A stretch of DNA of 39,814 bases, taken from NCBI GenBank assembly GCA_028281705.1, contig JANQJH010000439.1:1-39814 (forward strand), given 5' to 3'. This document shows, piece after piece, positions 17,343-26,076 of this stretch (positions are counted from its first letter, which is position 1; each line of letters opens with the position of its first letter). Both the position numbers and the translations under genes were made by a program. Source of the DNA: Verrucomicrobiales bacterium (GTDB taxonomy: Bacteria > Verrucomicrobiota > Verrucomicrobiia > Verrucomicrobiales > DEV007). The notes under the pieces were generated by a model. The model had not been told where the DNA came from. It made no database searches and was given only the letters and a program-made list of their open reading frames with translations.

Positions 17343-17780
17343 CTAGGGCTCCAGGATCCGAAGCTTCAATCCGTATGGGACAAACCGGTCGAAGTCGAGA
17401 TCACGCGTGACCCATTCACCCGCATGTTCGATGGCAATGGCAGCATGCTGAGCATCCGCCACGTTCTTTCCTCTGCAGGCGCATCTGTTAGCGAGATCAC
17501 GGGTGAGTTCCCAATGGCGTTGTCCCGGTGGCGTCCAAATGCAGTGACCCAGAGCCGACAGGCTCTCGATAACCGAAACTGCCTGCGCAAAAGGGGTCGG
17601 GCCGTTGGGGAATCTCGGGTGGGTCACAATCCTCAGAAATCCCGCCGCAGTGAGAGGCGAGAGGCCAAAGCAGTCCGATCCATTGACCAGCTCTTCTACA
17701 AATTGACGATAGTACTCATGATGCTCCTGATCGACGCGGTGGGCGTAGATTAGAATATTGACATCGAACAGTTTCATCAT
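17343..17780 (-). CDS. vapC: PIN-domain toxin VapC
   Basis: 145 residues. Asp6 in MMKLFDVNILIYAH, the GFLRIVTHPRF motif, NVADAQHAAIAIEH and VTRDLDFDRFV give the acidic residues and order of a VapC ribonuclease of the subfamily with GFLRIVT-P. It would cleave RNA when not held by the antitoxin. The ATG overlaps the stop of the antitoxin gene (ATGATG over TGA), the standard antitoxin-first arrangement. A second ATG follows immediately and could be the used start. Base composition is lower in G+C than the sdh operon next to it, compatible with acquisition. Confidence 0.88.
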   Translation of the reverse strand: MMKLFDVNILIYAHRVDQEHHEYYRQFVEELVNGSDCFGLSPLTAAGFLRIVTHPRFPNGPTPFAQAVSVIESLSALGHCIWTPPGQRHWELTRDLANRCACRGKNVADAQHAAIAIEHAGEWVTRDLDFDRFVPYGLKLRILEP

Positions 17781-18025
17781 TGGAACTCACTGAATTCCGA
17801 GTCTCCATCCATTCCATGAAATTCAATGGGCTGGGAATCGATCTGGTCGCCACCTCCATCATAGATTGGCATGCGAAATGTTGTCCTGCTTTCAAGACGT
17901 TCCCGATTGCTGACAAACCCTCGCAAAGCCTCGCCAACAATAGCACTCACACTACATCCTTTCTCTGCAGCGAGCTTCTTCACAGAAACCAATAGCCCGT
18001 CGTCGATAACCAGGGTCGTTCTCAT
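17777..18025 (-). CDS. vapB: VapB-type antitoxin
   Basis: 82 residues from the ATG at 18025 (MRTTLVIDDGLLVSVKKLAA); the frame is open nine codons further upstream. The N-terminal ~45 residues look like a ribbon-helix-helix DNA-binding and dimerisation unit (TTLVIDD, then KGCSVSAIVGEALRGFV). The C-terminal part (RTTFRMPIYDGGGDQIDSQP) is the likely toxin-binding tail. It overlaps vapC by four bases. Just upstream on the minus strand the palindrome GCATACTTATGC (18039-18050) and a TTGACT (complement of 18054-18059) could be operator and -35, consistent with autoregulation, but this is a weak call. Confidence 0.85.
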   Translation of the reverse strand: MRTTLVIDDGLLVSVKKLAAEKGCSVSAIVGEALRGFVSNRERLESRTTFRMPIYDGGGDQIDSQPIEFHGMDGDSEFSEFQ

Positions 18026-18198
18026 ACATATTGATGCCGCATAAGTATGCACAAGTCAATTCATATGGGCGCGGGTTGAATCAAGCGCAGTCCTTCAACC
18101 GTGGCGAGAACGGTGCTCCCATCTGTCGTGCAGCGGTGGTATCAAGTTCCTGGGACCGGCGGGACGCCGACGGGACACCGTTATCACGTTCGTTCTCC

Positions 18199-19671
18199 TC
18201 ACTCCGTAGTGAACGGCGAAGCGGGCAAGCCTTCCTTGTTGTAGAGATTGATCGTTGCCGGGTTGGACTCGTAGCCGAAGCGAACGTGTTGCGGATCCTC
18301 AGTCTCGTCGTGCCAAACGAACACGGAGTCGCCGTCGATCTCGGCATCTGCCCAATGCCAGGCACCTGAAGCATCTTGAATGGCAAAATGCGAGAGCTTC
18401 GATCCCGGAACTTCCAGCGCGGGATGCAGCCCTTCTTTCCTTCCCATCATCAATCCGGATCCGACGTGATCGAAGGTGATCCGAATCTTGCCCCCCTCTC
18501 TCGCCATGCCCTTGTAGAGCGGCCCCGAGTAGACAATCTCCTTCTCGTAGTCCTTTGCCAGAGCCCAGAGGGCGAGACGTTTCCCCACGTCCTGTTTGTT
18601 GCGGGGATGGATATCACCGGCTTCCCCGATGTCGATGATCACCGCCATGCCCGTGTGCGGGAGGCGCAGCGCCTTTCGTTGCCCTTCACGCACCGGGCCC
18701 CAGCCGCCTCCAGCAGGATCGCCATTCGGTTTCTGAAAATTCGCCAGTTGAACCCAATAGAAGGAGAGGTCCTCGTTCTCAAAGACGGATCGCCATCCCT
18801 TCACCAAGGCCTCCTTGAGATGATTGTAACGCAAGCCATCGCGCGCGTTGGACTCACCCTGGTACCAAATGGCTCCACGCACGCTCAGAGGAACGAGACC
18901 ATGCACCATGCCATTGTAAATCTGCACCGCCCCACCCTTCGGCTTGGGCGCCTCGCTTCCGCCGGCCTTCGCCGCCGCAATGGCGTCGAGGTTCTCCACG
19001 TAATCTTTCAAGTTAGGCACCTGCTTGAATCCGACCGGAGGAGTCCAGGGCTCGATGCGTGTTCCGCCCCAATTGGTTCCGACCAAGCCGATCGGAACAT
19101 CGATGTTCTTCTGCAACTCACGGCCGAAGTAATAACCCACCGCCGAAAAGCCGGCGATCGTCTCGGGCGAACAAACTTGCCACTGGCCCCGGGGATCATC
19201 CTGGGGCTCCGGTTTGGCCACATGGCCGGGAACATTGAAAAGACGAATCTTGGGATGCGTGGCATTCTCGATTTCCTTCTGCGGATTCATCGAGGCCTGA
19301 ACGCTCCACTCCATGTTCGACTGGCCGGAACAAATCCACACTTCACCTAACAGAACATCGTTCAAGCTGACGGTATTCTTCCCTTTCACCGTCATGGTGT
19401 GGGCCTTGCCATCGGCCTTCATGGCAGGCAGATCAACGCGCCATTTCCCGTTTTCCCCGGCCTTGGCAGAGCCGCTTTGGCCGCCGAATTCGACACGGAC
19501 ATCCTCGCCTGGGTCAGCCGTCCCCCACACGCGGATGGGCTTCTCTTGCTGCAGGACCATGTGATCGCCAAAGATCTTGGAGACTTGCACGTCCGCCAGG
19601 ACGCCGGGCACGGAAAACAGTGAGGCGGCCAGCAGCAGTGAGGTGAAGGGGGCGTTTCGTTTCGGATTCAT
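18199..19671 (-). CDS. secreted sialate O-acetylesterase-like protein
   Basis: 490 residues from the ATG at 19671, with a signal peptide (MNPKRNAPFTSLLLAASLFSVPGVLA). An N-terminal beta domain (FGDHMVLQQEKPIRVWGTADPGE...VLLGEVWICSGQSNMEWSV) carries the nucleophile Ser118. GAIWYQGESNA is at ~267-276, and the catalytic pair Asp353-x-His355 is in GDIHPRNKQDVGKRLALWA. These are the SASA esterase hallmarks. Family members remove acetyl groups from sialic acids or plant and algal polysaccharides; the exact substrate is unknown. The ATG follows one base after the stop of the truncated permease frame (TAG-A-ATG), so its own promoter must lie within the fragment region. Alternative starts upstream lie inside that fragment. 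Confidence 0.92.
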   Translation of the reverse strand: MNPKRNAPFTSLLLAASLFSVPGVLADVQVSKIFGDHMVLQQEKPIRVWGTADPGEDVRVEFGGQSGSAKAGENGKWRVDLPAMKADGKAHTMTVKGKNTVSLNDVLLGEVWICSGQSNMEWSVQASMNPQKEIENATHPKIRLFNVPGHVAKPEPQDDPRGQWQVCSPETIAGFSAVGYYFGRELQKNIDVPIGLVGTNWGGTRIEPWTPPVGFKQVPNLKDYVENLDAIAAAKAGGSEAPKPKGGAVQIYNGMVHGLVPLSVRGAIWYQGESNARDGLRYNHLKEALVKGWRSVFENEDLSFYWVQLANFQKPNGDPAGGGWGPVREGQRKALRLPHTGMAVIIDIGEAGDIHPRNKQDVGKRLALWALAKDYEKEIVYSGPLYKGMAREGGKIRITFDHVGSGLMMGRKEGLHPALEVPGSKLSHFAIQDASGAWHWADAEIDGDSVFVWHDETEDPQHVRFGYESNPATINLYNKEGLPASPFTTE

Positions 19672-19672
19672 T

Positions 19673-20513
19673 CTATTGATCTGGGGTCGTGGTTGATAGC
19701 GTACCCAAAGGGCATCGCAAAACGGGATCGAGGTCAAACTCGGAATCGGTCAATCCCTCCTGCCTATCCATCGATTCACTTGGGAGATATTCGGTTGGAT
19801 TCACCTGCATGGCACGCACGGCGGGCACGACGCAGGCGGCGACACTGACCAGGGTCAAGATGACGGAGACGCCGATAAAGGTGACGGGATCGCTCGCCGA
19901 AATATTGTAGAGCCGGCTGGCCAGGACCCGGGTGAGGGCAAAGCTCTCGATAAGGCCGATGGCGACTCCGGCCAAGGCGAGACGAAGCCCCTGTTTGAAG
20001 ATCATTCCGAGCAGTTCAACGCGCTGGGCACCAAGAGCGAGACGGATTCCCATTTCGTTGGTCCGTTGGGCCACGGAATATGAAATGACACCGTAGATCC
20101 CAATGCTGGCCAACACCAGGGCGGCGATGGCGAACATGCCCACTAACAGCGAGCGAAATCGATCGATTGCCGTGCTGCCGTCAAAGTAGGCCTGCATGGT
20201 TCGAAACGGGTTCAGCGGCTGGTCGGGGTTCAGCCGGCGCACCTTCTCCGTCACGGTGGCGACAAGGCCAAGCGGATCATCCGTCTTGGTCCGAACGGTG
20301 AGATAGACCGATCGCCCATCCGGTCCCTCCCACTGGGCGTAGGGCATGTTGACCTCGGGCTCCGTCTCCCGCGTGAGCCCGGCGTTCTTGTGATTGCCAA
20401 AGACTCCCACGATCCACCAGTCACGGCCATAGTAACGCAAGTGTTTGCCGAAGACATCCTCACCGGCATAAAAGGTCTCGGCAAATTTCTCAATACCATG
20501 ATCGTCTACCTGA
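19673..20513 (-). pseudogene. C-terminal fragment of an FtsX/MacB-type ABC permease (ADOP-like)
   Basis: About 280 residues remain of proteins that normally reach ~800. The frame begins with the periplasmic-domain segment DDHGIEKFAETFYAGEDVFGK and RDWWIVGVFGNHKN. It continues with FtsX-type membrane segments (SLLVGMFAIAALVLASIGIYGVISY, MGIRLALGAQ, VTFIGVSVILTLVSVAACVVPAVRAM) and the family end VNPTEYLPSE. About 30 extra residues then run to a TAG one base before the next gene, suggesting loss of the original stop. The 5' two-thirds, including the first permease half, are missing. At the break, sequence of a DUF1552 gene in the opposite direction begins. No ATPase partner is present. A translated product from an internal start cannot be excluded but would be a partial permease. 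Confidence 0.8.
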
Positions 20514-20776
20514 GCGACGCCGGCGAGGTCCACCACGGAATCCTAACAGAATGGCTGTTTCTCATCCTCGGCGGATGCGGTGGTCGCCTCACCGTTCCCG
20601 GCCACTACATCCGCATTCCCCCGTATGGACAAACCGGCCACGGCACGATCGGGAACTTCTACACCTCGATCCTCAACGCCTACGGCGATCCGGTGAAACA
20701 CTTCGGCAACCCCAACTTCCAACTGGAACGCCAGGGATTTCCCCAACATAGGCCGTTCGAATGGCTCATCGGTTGA
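20486..20776 (+). pseudogene. C-terminal fragment of a DUF1552 protein
   Basis: The plus-strand frame reads NTMIVYLSDAGEVHHGILTEW, then LFLILGGCGGRLTVPGHYIR, then GQTGHGTIGNFYTSILNAYG and DPVKHFGNPNFQLERQ. This is the conserved end of DUF1552 proteins of PVC bacteria (SD-GE-HH, GG-L--G-Y, LNA-G----FG). The N-terminal ~300 residues are absent. Instead the minus-strand permease fragment occupies 20513 and below, so the two fragments meet head to head. Its stop (20774-20776) overlaps the last 11 bases of the convergent nuclease/STAND gene. Most likely non-functional. Confidence 0.72.
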
Positions 20777-23700
20777 TGGGATCATGATCCCAGTCCTTTT
20801 CAAATCGACGTCGCGCCGATTCGCGATCCGCTTCTTCCATGGAAATGATCTCCTCGTAAAATTTCTCAAGCACCCCATCATCGCGATGTTTGGAATGCGC
20901 TTTTCGTGCTTCTTCTAGAATATAATGGTGTTCGGGATCAAGCTCCCCGGCGGTATAGCCGCGTCCGTCTTGCCGAACGCTCATCAGCAAGTGCCAGCGT
21001 ATTTCAGAGGCGTCGTCAGCGCTAAACTCACTCGCTCGACCGAGTGCGGCCTTCACAAACTCAGGTTGCTGAAAAACAAACAACGATCCCTTGCGGGCGA
21101 TCAGTCGAATCGCATCACGCACCTCTTCGGCCTTGCCAGCATTATTGACGCGTTCCATCAGCATGGCGACACCTTGACTGCTGGATTTTATCACGGCGAC
21201 CCAGAAAAGCTGTTCCCAATAATAACTCCCTTCATCGCCTGACTCGATGCGATCCAACAGTTCCCCAGCGATCTTGGAAAATGAAGGATCTTCATCGATA
21301 CCAGGGAATTGCCAGTGTTCGAACCGGTAAGGCAAGGCGACAAAGTCTTTCCGGCCTTCCTTCTCTGCAAGCGTCACGCCGCGCTCGATTCTGGCCACGC
21401 AGAGATCATACACCATCCTTGGCTGCAGCTTACACAATCTCAGAAGTAGTTGTTCAACATTTCCATGGGATAGATCCCTGGTGTGTCGCAGGACACGACA
21501 AACTTTGGACCATAACGATGATGAAACCCATTGAAGATCATTTTCTGGCAGCCCCTGAAGAATCCCCGCCCAGTTGCTCATCGTGATTCCATCCAGCGCC
21601 TCGTCGGGCAGCCGCTCGAATAACTCGAGGGCGTAGGTCGCATCCGTGTAAAAGTGATCGGCGGCAAATCTGACCAGAGCACGTTGACGGCCGGAATCTC
21701 CATGTTCCGCCCAGTAGAAGAGGCGTCCCCAACAGTTCTCGGGATAGTCGCTGTGCGAGCTTCCCACAAGGACATCCAGGGCCGATTGGAACAGGCGTTC
21801 GTCCTTGGACTCAAGAATGGCGCTAAGTCTATCGATTCGACGCTTCTCCGGCAAGAATCGTAACAATGGCGTCACCCACCGCGCAAAAACGGAATCAGCA
21901 TCGGCCACCACGCGATCGAGAAACGACTCGGCCAAATCCTCGTCTTGCCGAGCGACCGAACGTATCACTGGGCTCCAATTTAACTGACTGTAACCGAACA
22001 GGGCAGCGCGATTCGAAAACTCCATCACATAGCATTCCCATAATTCAGTCGTCTTTAGTTTATCGAAGAGTTTCTCCGTCGTGGAGTCGACAAATTCGTC
22101 GTAGGCTTTGACGGCCCTCTCGTAGCGTTCATGGAAGTCCCGACCGTCTCGACGTCCCTCCATGAATTCTGTATCCTCACTGCCGATGACGCAGCGACAA
22201 AGATCGAAATCCAGCGAAGATTCCAGTAGCTGATCGACTTTATATACCATATCACGGAAAGCGACGTCTTCCTCGTAGTCCAGTAGGTGCTTAAGCTCCT
22301 GATGAACGGCATAGTGCAGGATTGGGTCGCGATGAATTTCCGCCATCTCCTTGAGCGCATCGAGAGCCTGCAGCCGCTCCGAACGCCAAGTGAAGCGTTT
22401 CTTCTCACGCGCCTTCGCCTCCTTCCTCGAGGCGACATCACTAGCCTCCCCCCTTGGGGCGGCGACCCGTCTCATACCGACCGACAACAGGGAAACGACG
22501 TTTCTAGCAGCAGTCGGTGAATGAAGGAAAACGCGCTCTCGAAGCAATCGAAAAACACGCTGACGTAACTTCTCCCAAGTCCGGGGCGAGCGATGATACG
22601 TCGCGATGCTGATGCTGTGGTCATCGTGACAGACCTCTTCAGTCACCCGATCGAAGACGGGACTCAAGACGATGTTGAGGAACTGACAATGTTCACTGAG
22701 CAACCAAGATTCCCCAGGTCGTTGAAGGAGCTGATCTACCCACTCGATCACCTGCAACGCCCGTTCTTCTCTCCACCCAGGCCTGATTCGAATGATCTTT
22801 GCCAGTTCTTCCCACAGATTAGCAGCTTCGCCAGGACAGGTCTTCGACAATCTCCAAAGACACCCCAGTGCCGGCTCGCGAAACTCATCGCAATGGGTAG
22901 CGACCGGAACAATGATCGATGACAGCGCTTTTACCAGGGCCTCATACGAATAGAAGGGATGGCCGCCAAGGAACTCGCTGGGATCCTCAGGCGCCTCCTT
23001 CTCCTTGAGGGCCAGTTCGACGAGATCTAGAGAGCGCTTGGGTTGATAAACGGCAAACCTAGCCCACTTCCCAATCATACTGATACGCTCCCGAAAACAA
23101 CTCTCTTTGAATTCGCGGACAAACACGTCCCACAAAGATGATGTCAAATCGACAGCAAGATCCTGTTGGTTGCGCCATCTCCATTCAGCTGCGGATAGGT
23201 TCTGAAGAAGAGCGGGCCAGTGGGAATTGAAAGCAACCATGATCTCCCGGCAAAGTGGGCTCATTTCTCCATCAGACACACTCGCGGTGAACGCCAAATG
23301 GTCGCTGAGCAGGTCCGGCTGAATACGAATCTCCTCGCCGAAGGGCATCAAAAGCTCAGTGGCTTTCAATCGACTGACACAATCTTCAGCGTGAAGCCTT
23401 GGCCAACCGAACACTCCCTCAAGCCCTGCAAAAAACAATTCATCTATTGCAACCGGAGAGAGCAGCGCAACCACTTTCAATAGTTTCGCCAGATCTTCTC
23501 GAAAATGTTCCGGACATCCGCATCGATCCAGGTTCGCCTTCTCAAAACGCCGGAAGACATGATACTGAAAATCCTTCTCATCGGCGACTTCATTGAGCTG
23601 GAGCTGTTTCCGCTTGAGCAGTTCTCCCCCAATCGTGCAGATCAGAGGTGACTGCTCCGACCATCGCGCAAGACTCACCGCGGCAGCAGGAGGCAAATCA

Positions 23701-24761
23701 TGGCCAAGGACGGCTGCGGCCAGTTGCTGCATCTCTTTTCTCTTAAGCGGAAGCAGCCGGCGGGACTCCACATGCGTGGCGTCAATGCCGTGCTCAAGAA
23801 GCTGGTCACGCAAAACGTCGACGACCTGTGGCCGCGTGGCAATGATCAGCTTCGCCGTCTGATGAGATGCAATTTCACGGATAATCTCCGGCCGCAATGA
23901 ATCAATGCGGTGAGCATCATCTTGCACGATGACAGCGCTTCCCCAATCAATCTCCGCCATTGATGTGGCGACGCTCACATTGGAGGATCTGGGATTGACG
24001 AATCGAAGTTGTTTGTCAGGAAACTGATCAGGAAATCTCGCATCGATCTCCACCAGTAAACGACTCTTTCCTTCGCCACCTCGCGCCTTGATGATCAATA
24101 CCTTCTTGGATGAGTTCGTGATAAAGCCCTCAATGCGTTCCAAGGCTGCCGATCGGCCAACGAGAGTCGTGCCGTGGTGAAAAAGGTCGCCTTGGCCGCG
24201 CATCGGCGCAAAGTAAGATTCCCCGGACAATAGAATCTTGTCATGAAGAGGGAAAAGTGCATGGACGCACTCCTGGCCAAAGTGCTGGCTCGCCACCGTA
24301 GCGGCCTTCTCTCGAGGAAGAACCTTCACCTTGAGAAACGAAGTGAGGGTGCTCGAAGTCCAGAGGTCCCAATGGCGGCTTTCCAAAAAGTAGTCCTGCA
24401 CCTCCTTGGTGACTTCGCACGCCACCGCTAGAATGTGGTGCTGAGCAGCCTCCCCCACCTGCTCAGCCGACTCAACCTCCTCGACAATGGCCCGCGCTTG
24501 AGACAATGTGAGTTTCCGGTAGTGTTTGCATTGAATGCCCCAGCGATGACCGCCCTCCAATTCCGCAATCACGTCAACACCATCCTGACTGGTTCCTTCC
24601 TTCGCCCGTTTCTGGGCCCACTTGACCCGGCGCGATCCCTCAGGCTCGACAGGCAAAGCAAGGCCCGCATTGAGGAGGTCGAGAACAAAGGTCTCGAACC
24701 TACGGGAATCCCAACCTTCCTGATAAAAGTTGAGCATTCCCTGTGGCAAGAGAGGATTCAC
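20766..24761 (-). CDS. Mrr-like nuclease / STAND NTPase fusion, candidate defence effector
   Basis: 1331 residues from a GTG at 24761; an ATG at residue 9 is an alternative. Residues ~15-140 look like an Mrr/PD-(D/E)xK restriction endonuclease domain: FETFVLDLLNA with Glu23, DGVDV with Asp63, IQCKHY with Gln77 and Lys79. Residues ~200-420 form a STAND/NACHT-like NTPase: LVGRSAALERIE, Walker A ARGGEGKS (226-233), VIVQDDAHRID (Asp281/282) and IIATRP (306-311). The remaining ~900 residues are mostly helical and repeat-like with no motif I can name, as expected for a ligand-sensing C-terminus. Nuclease-STAND fusions include Avs-type antiphage proteins, but I cannot place this one in a named type. 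G+C is visibly lower than in core genes (24/60 in the line at 22021 against 41/60 at 14161). It shares an upstream region with a divergent AAA/DUF4143 gene. Confidence 0.85.
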   Translation of the reverse strand: MNPLLPQGMLNFYQEGWDSRRFETFVLDLLNAGLALPVEPEGSRRVKWAQKRAKEGTSQDGVDVIAELEGGHRWGIQCKHYRKLTLSQARAIVEEVESAEQVGEAAQHHILAVACEVTKEVQDYFLESRHWDLWTSSTLTSFLKVKVLPREKAATVASQHFGQECVHALFPLHDKILLSGESYFAPMRGQGDLFHHGTTLVGRSAALERIEGFITNSSKKVLIIKARGGEGKSRLLVEIDARFPDQFPDKQLRFVNPRSSNVSVATSMAEIDWGSAVIVQDDAHRIDSLRPEIIREIASHQTAKLIIATRPQVVDVLRDQLLEHGIDATHVESRRLLPLKRKEMQQLAAAVLGHDLPPAAAVSLARWSEQSPLICTIGGELLKRKQLQLNEVADEKDFQYHVFRRFEKANLDRCGCPEHFREDLAKLLKVVALLSPVAIDELFFAGLEGVFGWPRLHAEDCVSRLKATELLMPFGEEIRIQPDLLSDHLAFTASVSDGEMSPLCREIMVAFNSHWPALLQNLSAAEWRWRNQQDLAVDLTSSLWDVFVREFKESCFRERISMIGKWARFAVYQPKRSLDLVELALKEKEAPEDPSEFLGGHPFYSYEALVKALSSIIVPVATHCDEFREPALGCLWRLSKTCPGEAANLWEELAKIIRIRPGWREERALQVIEWVDQLLQRPGESWLLSEHCQFLNIVLSPVFDRVTEEVCHDDHSISIATYHRSPRTWEKLRQRVFRLLRERVFLHSPTAARNVVSLLSVGMRRVAAPRGEASDVASRKEAKAREKKRFTWRSERLQALDALKEMAEIHRDPILHYAVHQELKHLLDYEEDVAFRDMVYKVDQLLESSLDFDLCRCVIGSEDTEFMEGRRDGRDFHERYERAVKAYDEFVDSTTEKLFDKLKTTELWECYVMEFSNRAALFGYSQLNWSPVIRSVARQDEDLAESFLDRVVADADSVFARWVTPLLRFLPEKRRIDRLSAILESKDERLFQSALDVLVGSSHSDYPENCWGRLFYWAEHGDSGRQRALVRFAADHFYTDATYALELFERLPDEALDGITMSNWAGILQGLPENDLQWVSSSLWSKVCRVLRHTRDLSHGNVEQLLLRLCKLQPRMVYDLCVARIERGVTLAEKEGRKDFVALPYRFEHWQFPGIDEDPSFSKIAGELLDRIESGDEGSYYWEQLFWVAVIKSSSQGVAMLMERVNNAGKAEEVRDAIRLIARKGSLFVFQQPEFVKAALGRASEFSADDASEIRWHLLMSVRQDGRGYTAGELDPEHHYILEEARKAHSKHRDDGVLEKFYEEIISMEEADRESARRRFEKDWDHDPINR

Positions 24762-24796
24762 ATTGCAAATTAGAGCGTTACATTCTATTATGCAAT
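24762..24796. promoter_or_regulatory. imperfect palindrome between divergent nuclease/STAND and AAA genes
   Basis: ATTGCAAATTAGA (24762-24774) is the inverse of TCTATTATGCAAT (24784-24796) at 11 of 13 positions, with nine bases between. It is AT-rich, fills almost the whole 41-base gap between the two divergent start codons, and is a natural place for a shared operator or promoter. On the minus strand CATAAT within it could serve as a -10. No regulator gene with a DNA-binding domain is adjacent. Confidence 0.45.
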
Positions 24797-24802
24797 TTTA
24801 AA

Positions 24803-25981
24803 ATGGCTTTGATCCCGAGATATCGGTTCCAGGAGCGCATTCGCGAAGCTCTGGCGACTTATCCCGTGGTCGCTCTCGTCGGAGCGCGACAAGTGGGGAA
24901 GAGCACCCTTGCCCGCCCCTTCGCCAGCAGCGAAGACATTCACTTCTTCGACCTGGAACGGACGCTCGACGCCATGCGCTTGCGGGAGAACGCCATGGGA
25001 ATTCTCGGCTCCCTGAGCGGGACGGTGGTGATCGATGAGGCTCAAGAGATGCCCGAATTATTCGCGACCTTGCGGGTACTGGCCGATCGGGAGCACTGTC
25101 CGGCTCGATTCCTCGTCACCGGAAGTGTCTCACCGCGGCTGATGAACGCGGGCTCGGAAAGCCTGGCTGGTCGAGTGGCGTGGATTCGAGTGGACGGCCT
25201 GAGTCTCGCCGAGGTCGGTGCTGATCACTGGCGGCGTCTCTGGCTTCGCGGCGGATTACCACGATCCTTCCTCGCCCGGGACGATTGGCAGTCGATCGAG
25301 GTGCGGGAGAACTACCTTGACTCTTTGATAGGCCGTGATCTGCGGTTTTGGGGAATGTCAGACCATGATCCCGTCTACATTCGCCGGCTTCTCATGCTGG
25401 TCTCGGATGCCAGCGGTCAGACGTGGAATCACTCCGAAGCGGGTAACACGTTACGCGTCAGTTACAAAACCATTCAAAAACACGTCTCCATCCTCCAAGG
25501 CGCGTTTCTCGTTCGCGAATTGCATCCCTTTGTGGCGACGACAGAGGGCCGCTTGCGAAAGAAGCCCAAGTTGATCATGCGGGATTCGGGAGTGATGCAC
25601 GCCTTACTTCAATTGGCTGAACAGAGCCGCCTGGAATCTCACTCACGCCTTGGCGGCTCTTGGGAGACATTCTGTATCCAACAGACGATCTCCATGTCCG
25701 AATGCAATGCAGAGGATGCCTACCTGTGGAACGTGCAGGGAGGAGCAGAGGTCGACCTCGTTTTGGATCTTCCCACTGGGCGCTACGGGTTCGAAATGAA
25801 ACATAGCGATGCCCCAACGACAACGCGCTCGATGCACACCGCCATCGACACATTGAACCTGGATCGACTCCATGTGATTCATCCGGGCCAGACAATCCAA
25901 TCCATGCACGCACAGGCCCCGATCCTCGGGGTTGGCATCGAGAAACTAGAGGAAATTTGCCGTGAGCTCAGGCGAAGGTGA
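24803..25981 (+). CDS. AAA ATPase with DUF4143 C-terminal domain
   Basis: 392 residues from the ATG at 24803; the frame is open 60 bases upstream through the palindrome. Walker A GARQVGKS is at 27-34, Walker B VVIDEAQ at 75-81, and sensor-like LVTGSVS at ~104-110. LAGRVAWIRVDGLSLAEV is typical of this AAA_14/DUF4143 family. The C-terminal half holds YIRRLLMLVSDASGQ, a winged-helix-like YKTIQKHVSILQGAFLV and a PD-(D/E)xK-like core AEVDLVLD...GFEMKHS. The family is widespread in bacteria and archaea and its biochemical role is not settled. Divergent from the nuclease/STAND gene with a 41-base gap. It ends just before the epimerase reading frame, without a visible terminator. Confidence 0.88.
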   Translation: MALIPRYRFQERIREALATYPVVALVGARQVGKSTLARPFASSEDIHFFDLERTLDAMRLRENAMGILGSLSGTVVIDEAQEMPELFATLRVLADREHCPARFLVTGSVSPRLMNAGSESLAGRVAWIRVDGLSLAEVGADHWRRLWLRGGLPRSFLARDDWQSIEVRENYLDSLIGRDLRFWGMSDHDPVYIRRLLMLVSDASGQTWNHSEAGNTLRVSYKTIQKHVSILQGAFLVRELHPFVATTEGRLRKKPKLIMRDSGVMHALLQLAEQSRLESHSRLGGSWETFCIQQTISMSECNAEDAYLWNVQGGAEVDLVLDLPTGRYGFEMKHSDAPTTTRSMHTAIDTLNLDRLHVIHPGQTIQSMHAQAPILGVGIEKLEEICRELRRR

Positions 25982-26076
25982 GGTTCGGCCAATGCGGCCT
26001 TTGCATGGCGGCCGGCAACCGCCCCATGAGGGATTCCCAACCTTGTCACGCGAATGAAATCGAGTCAGTTTGGTGC

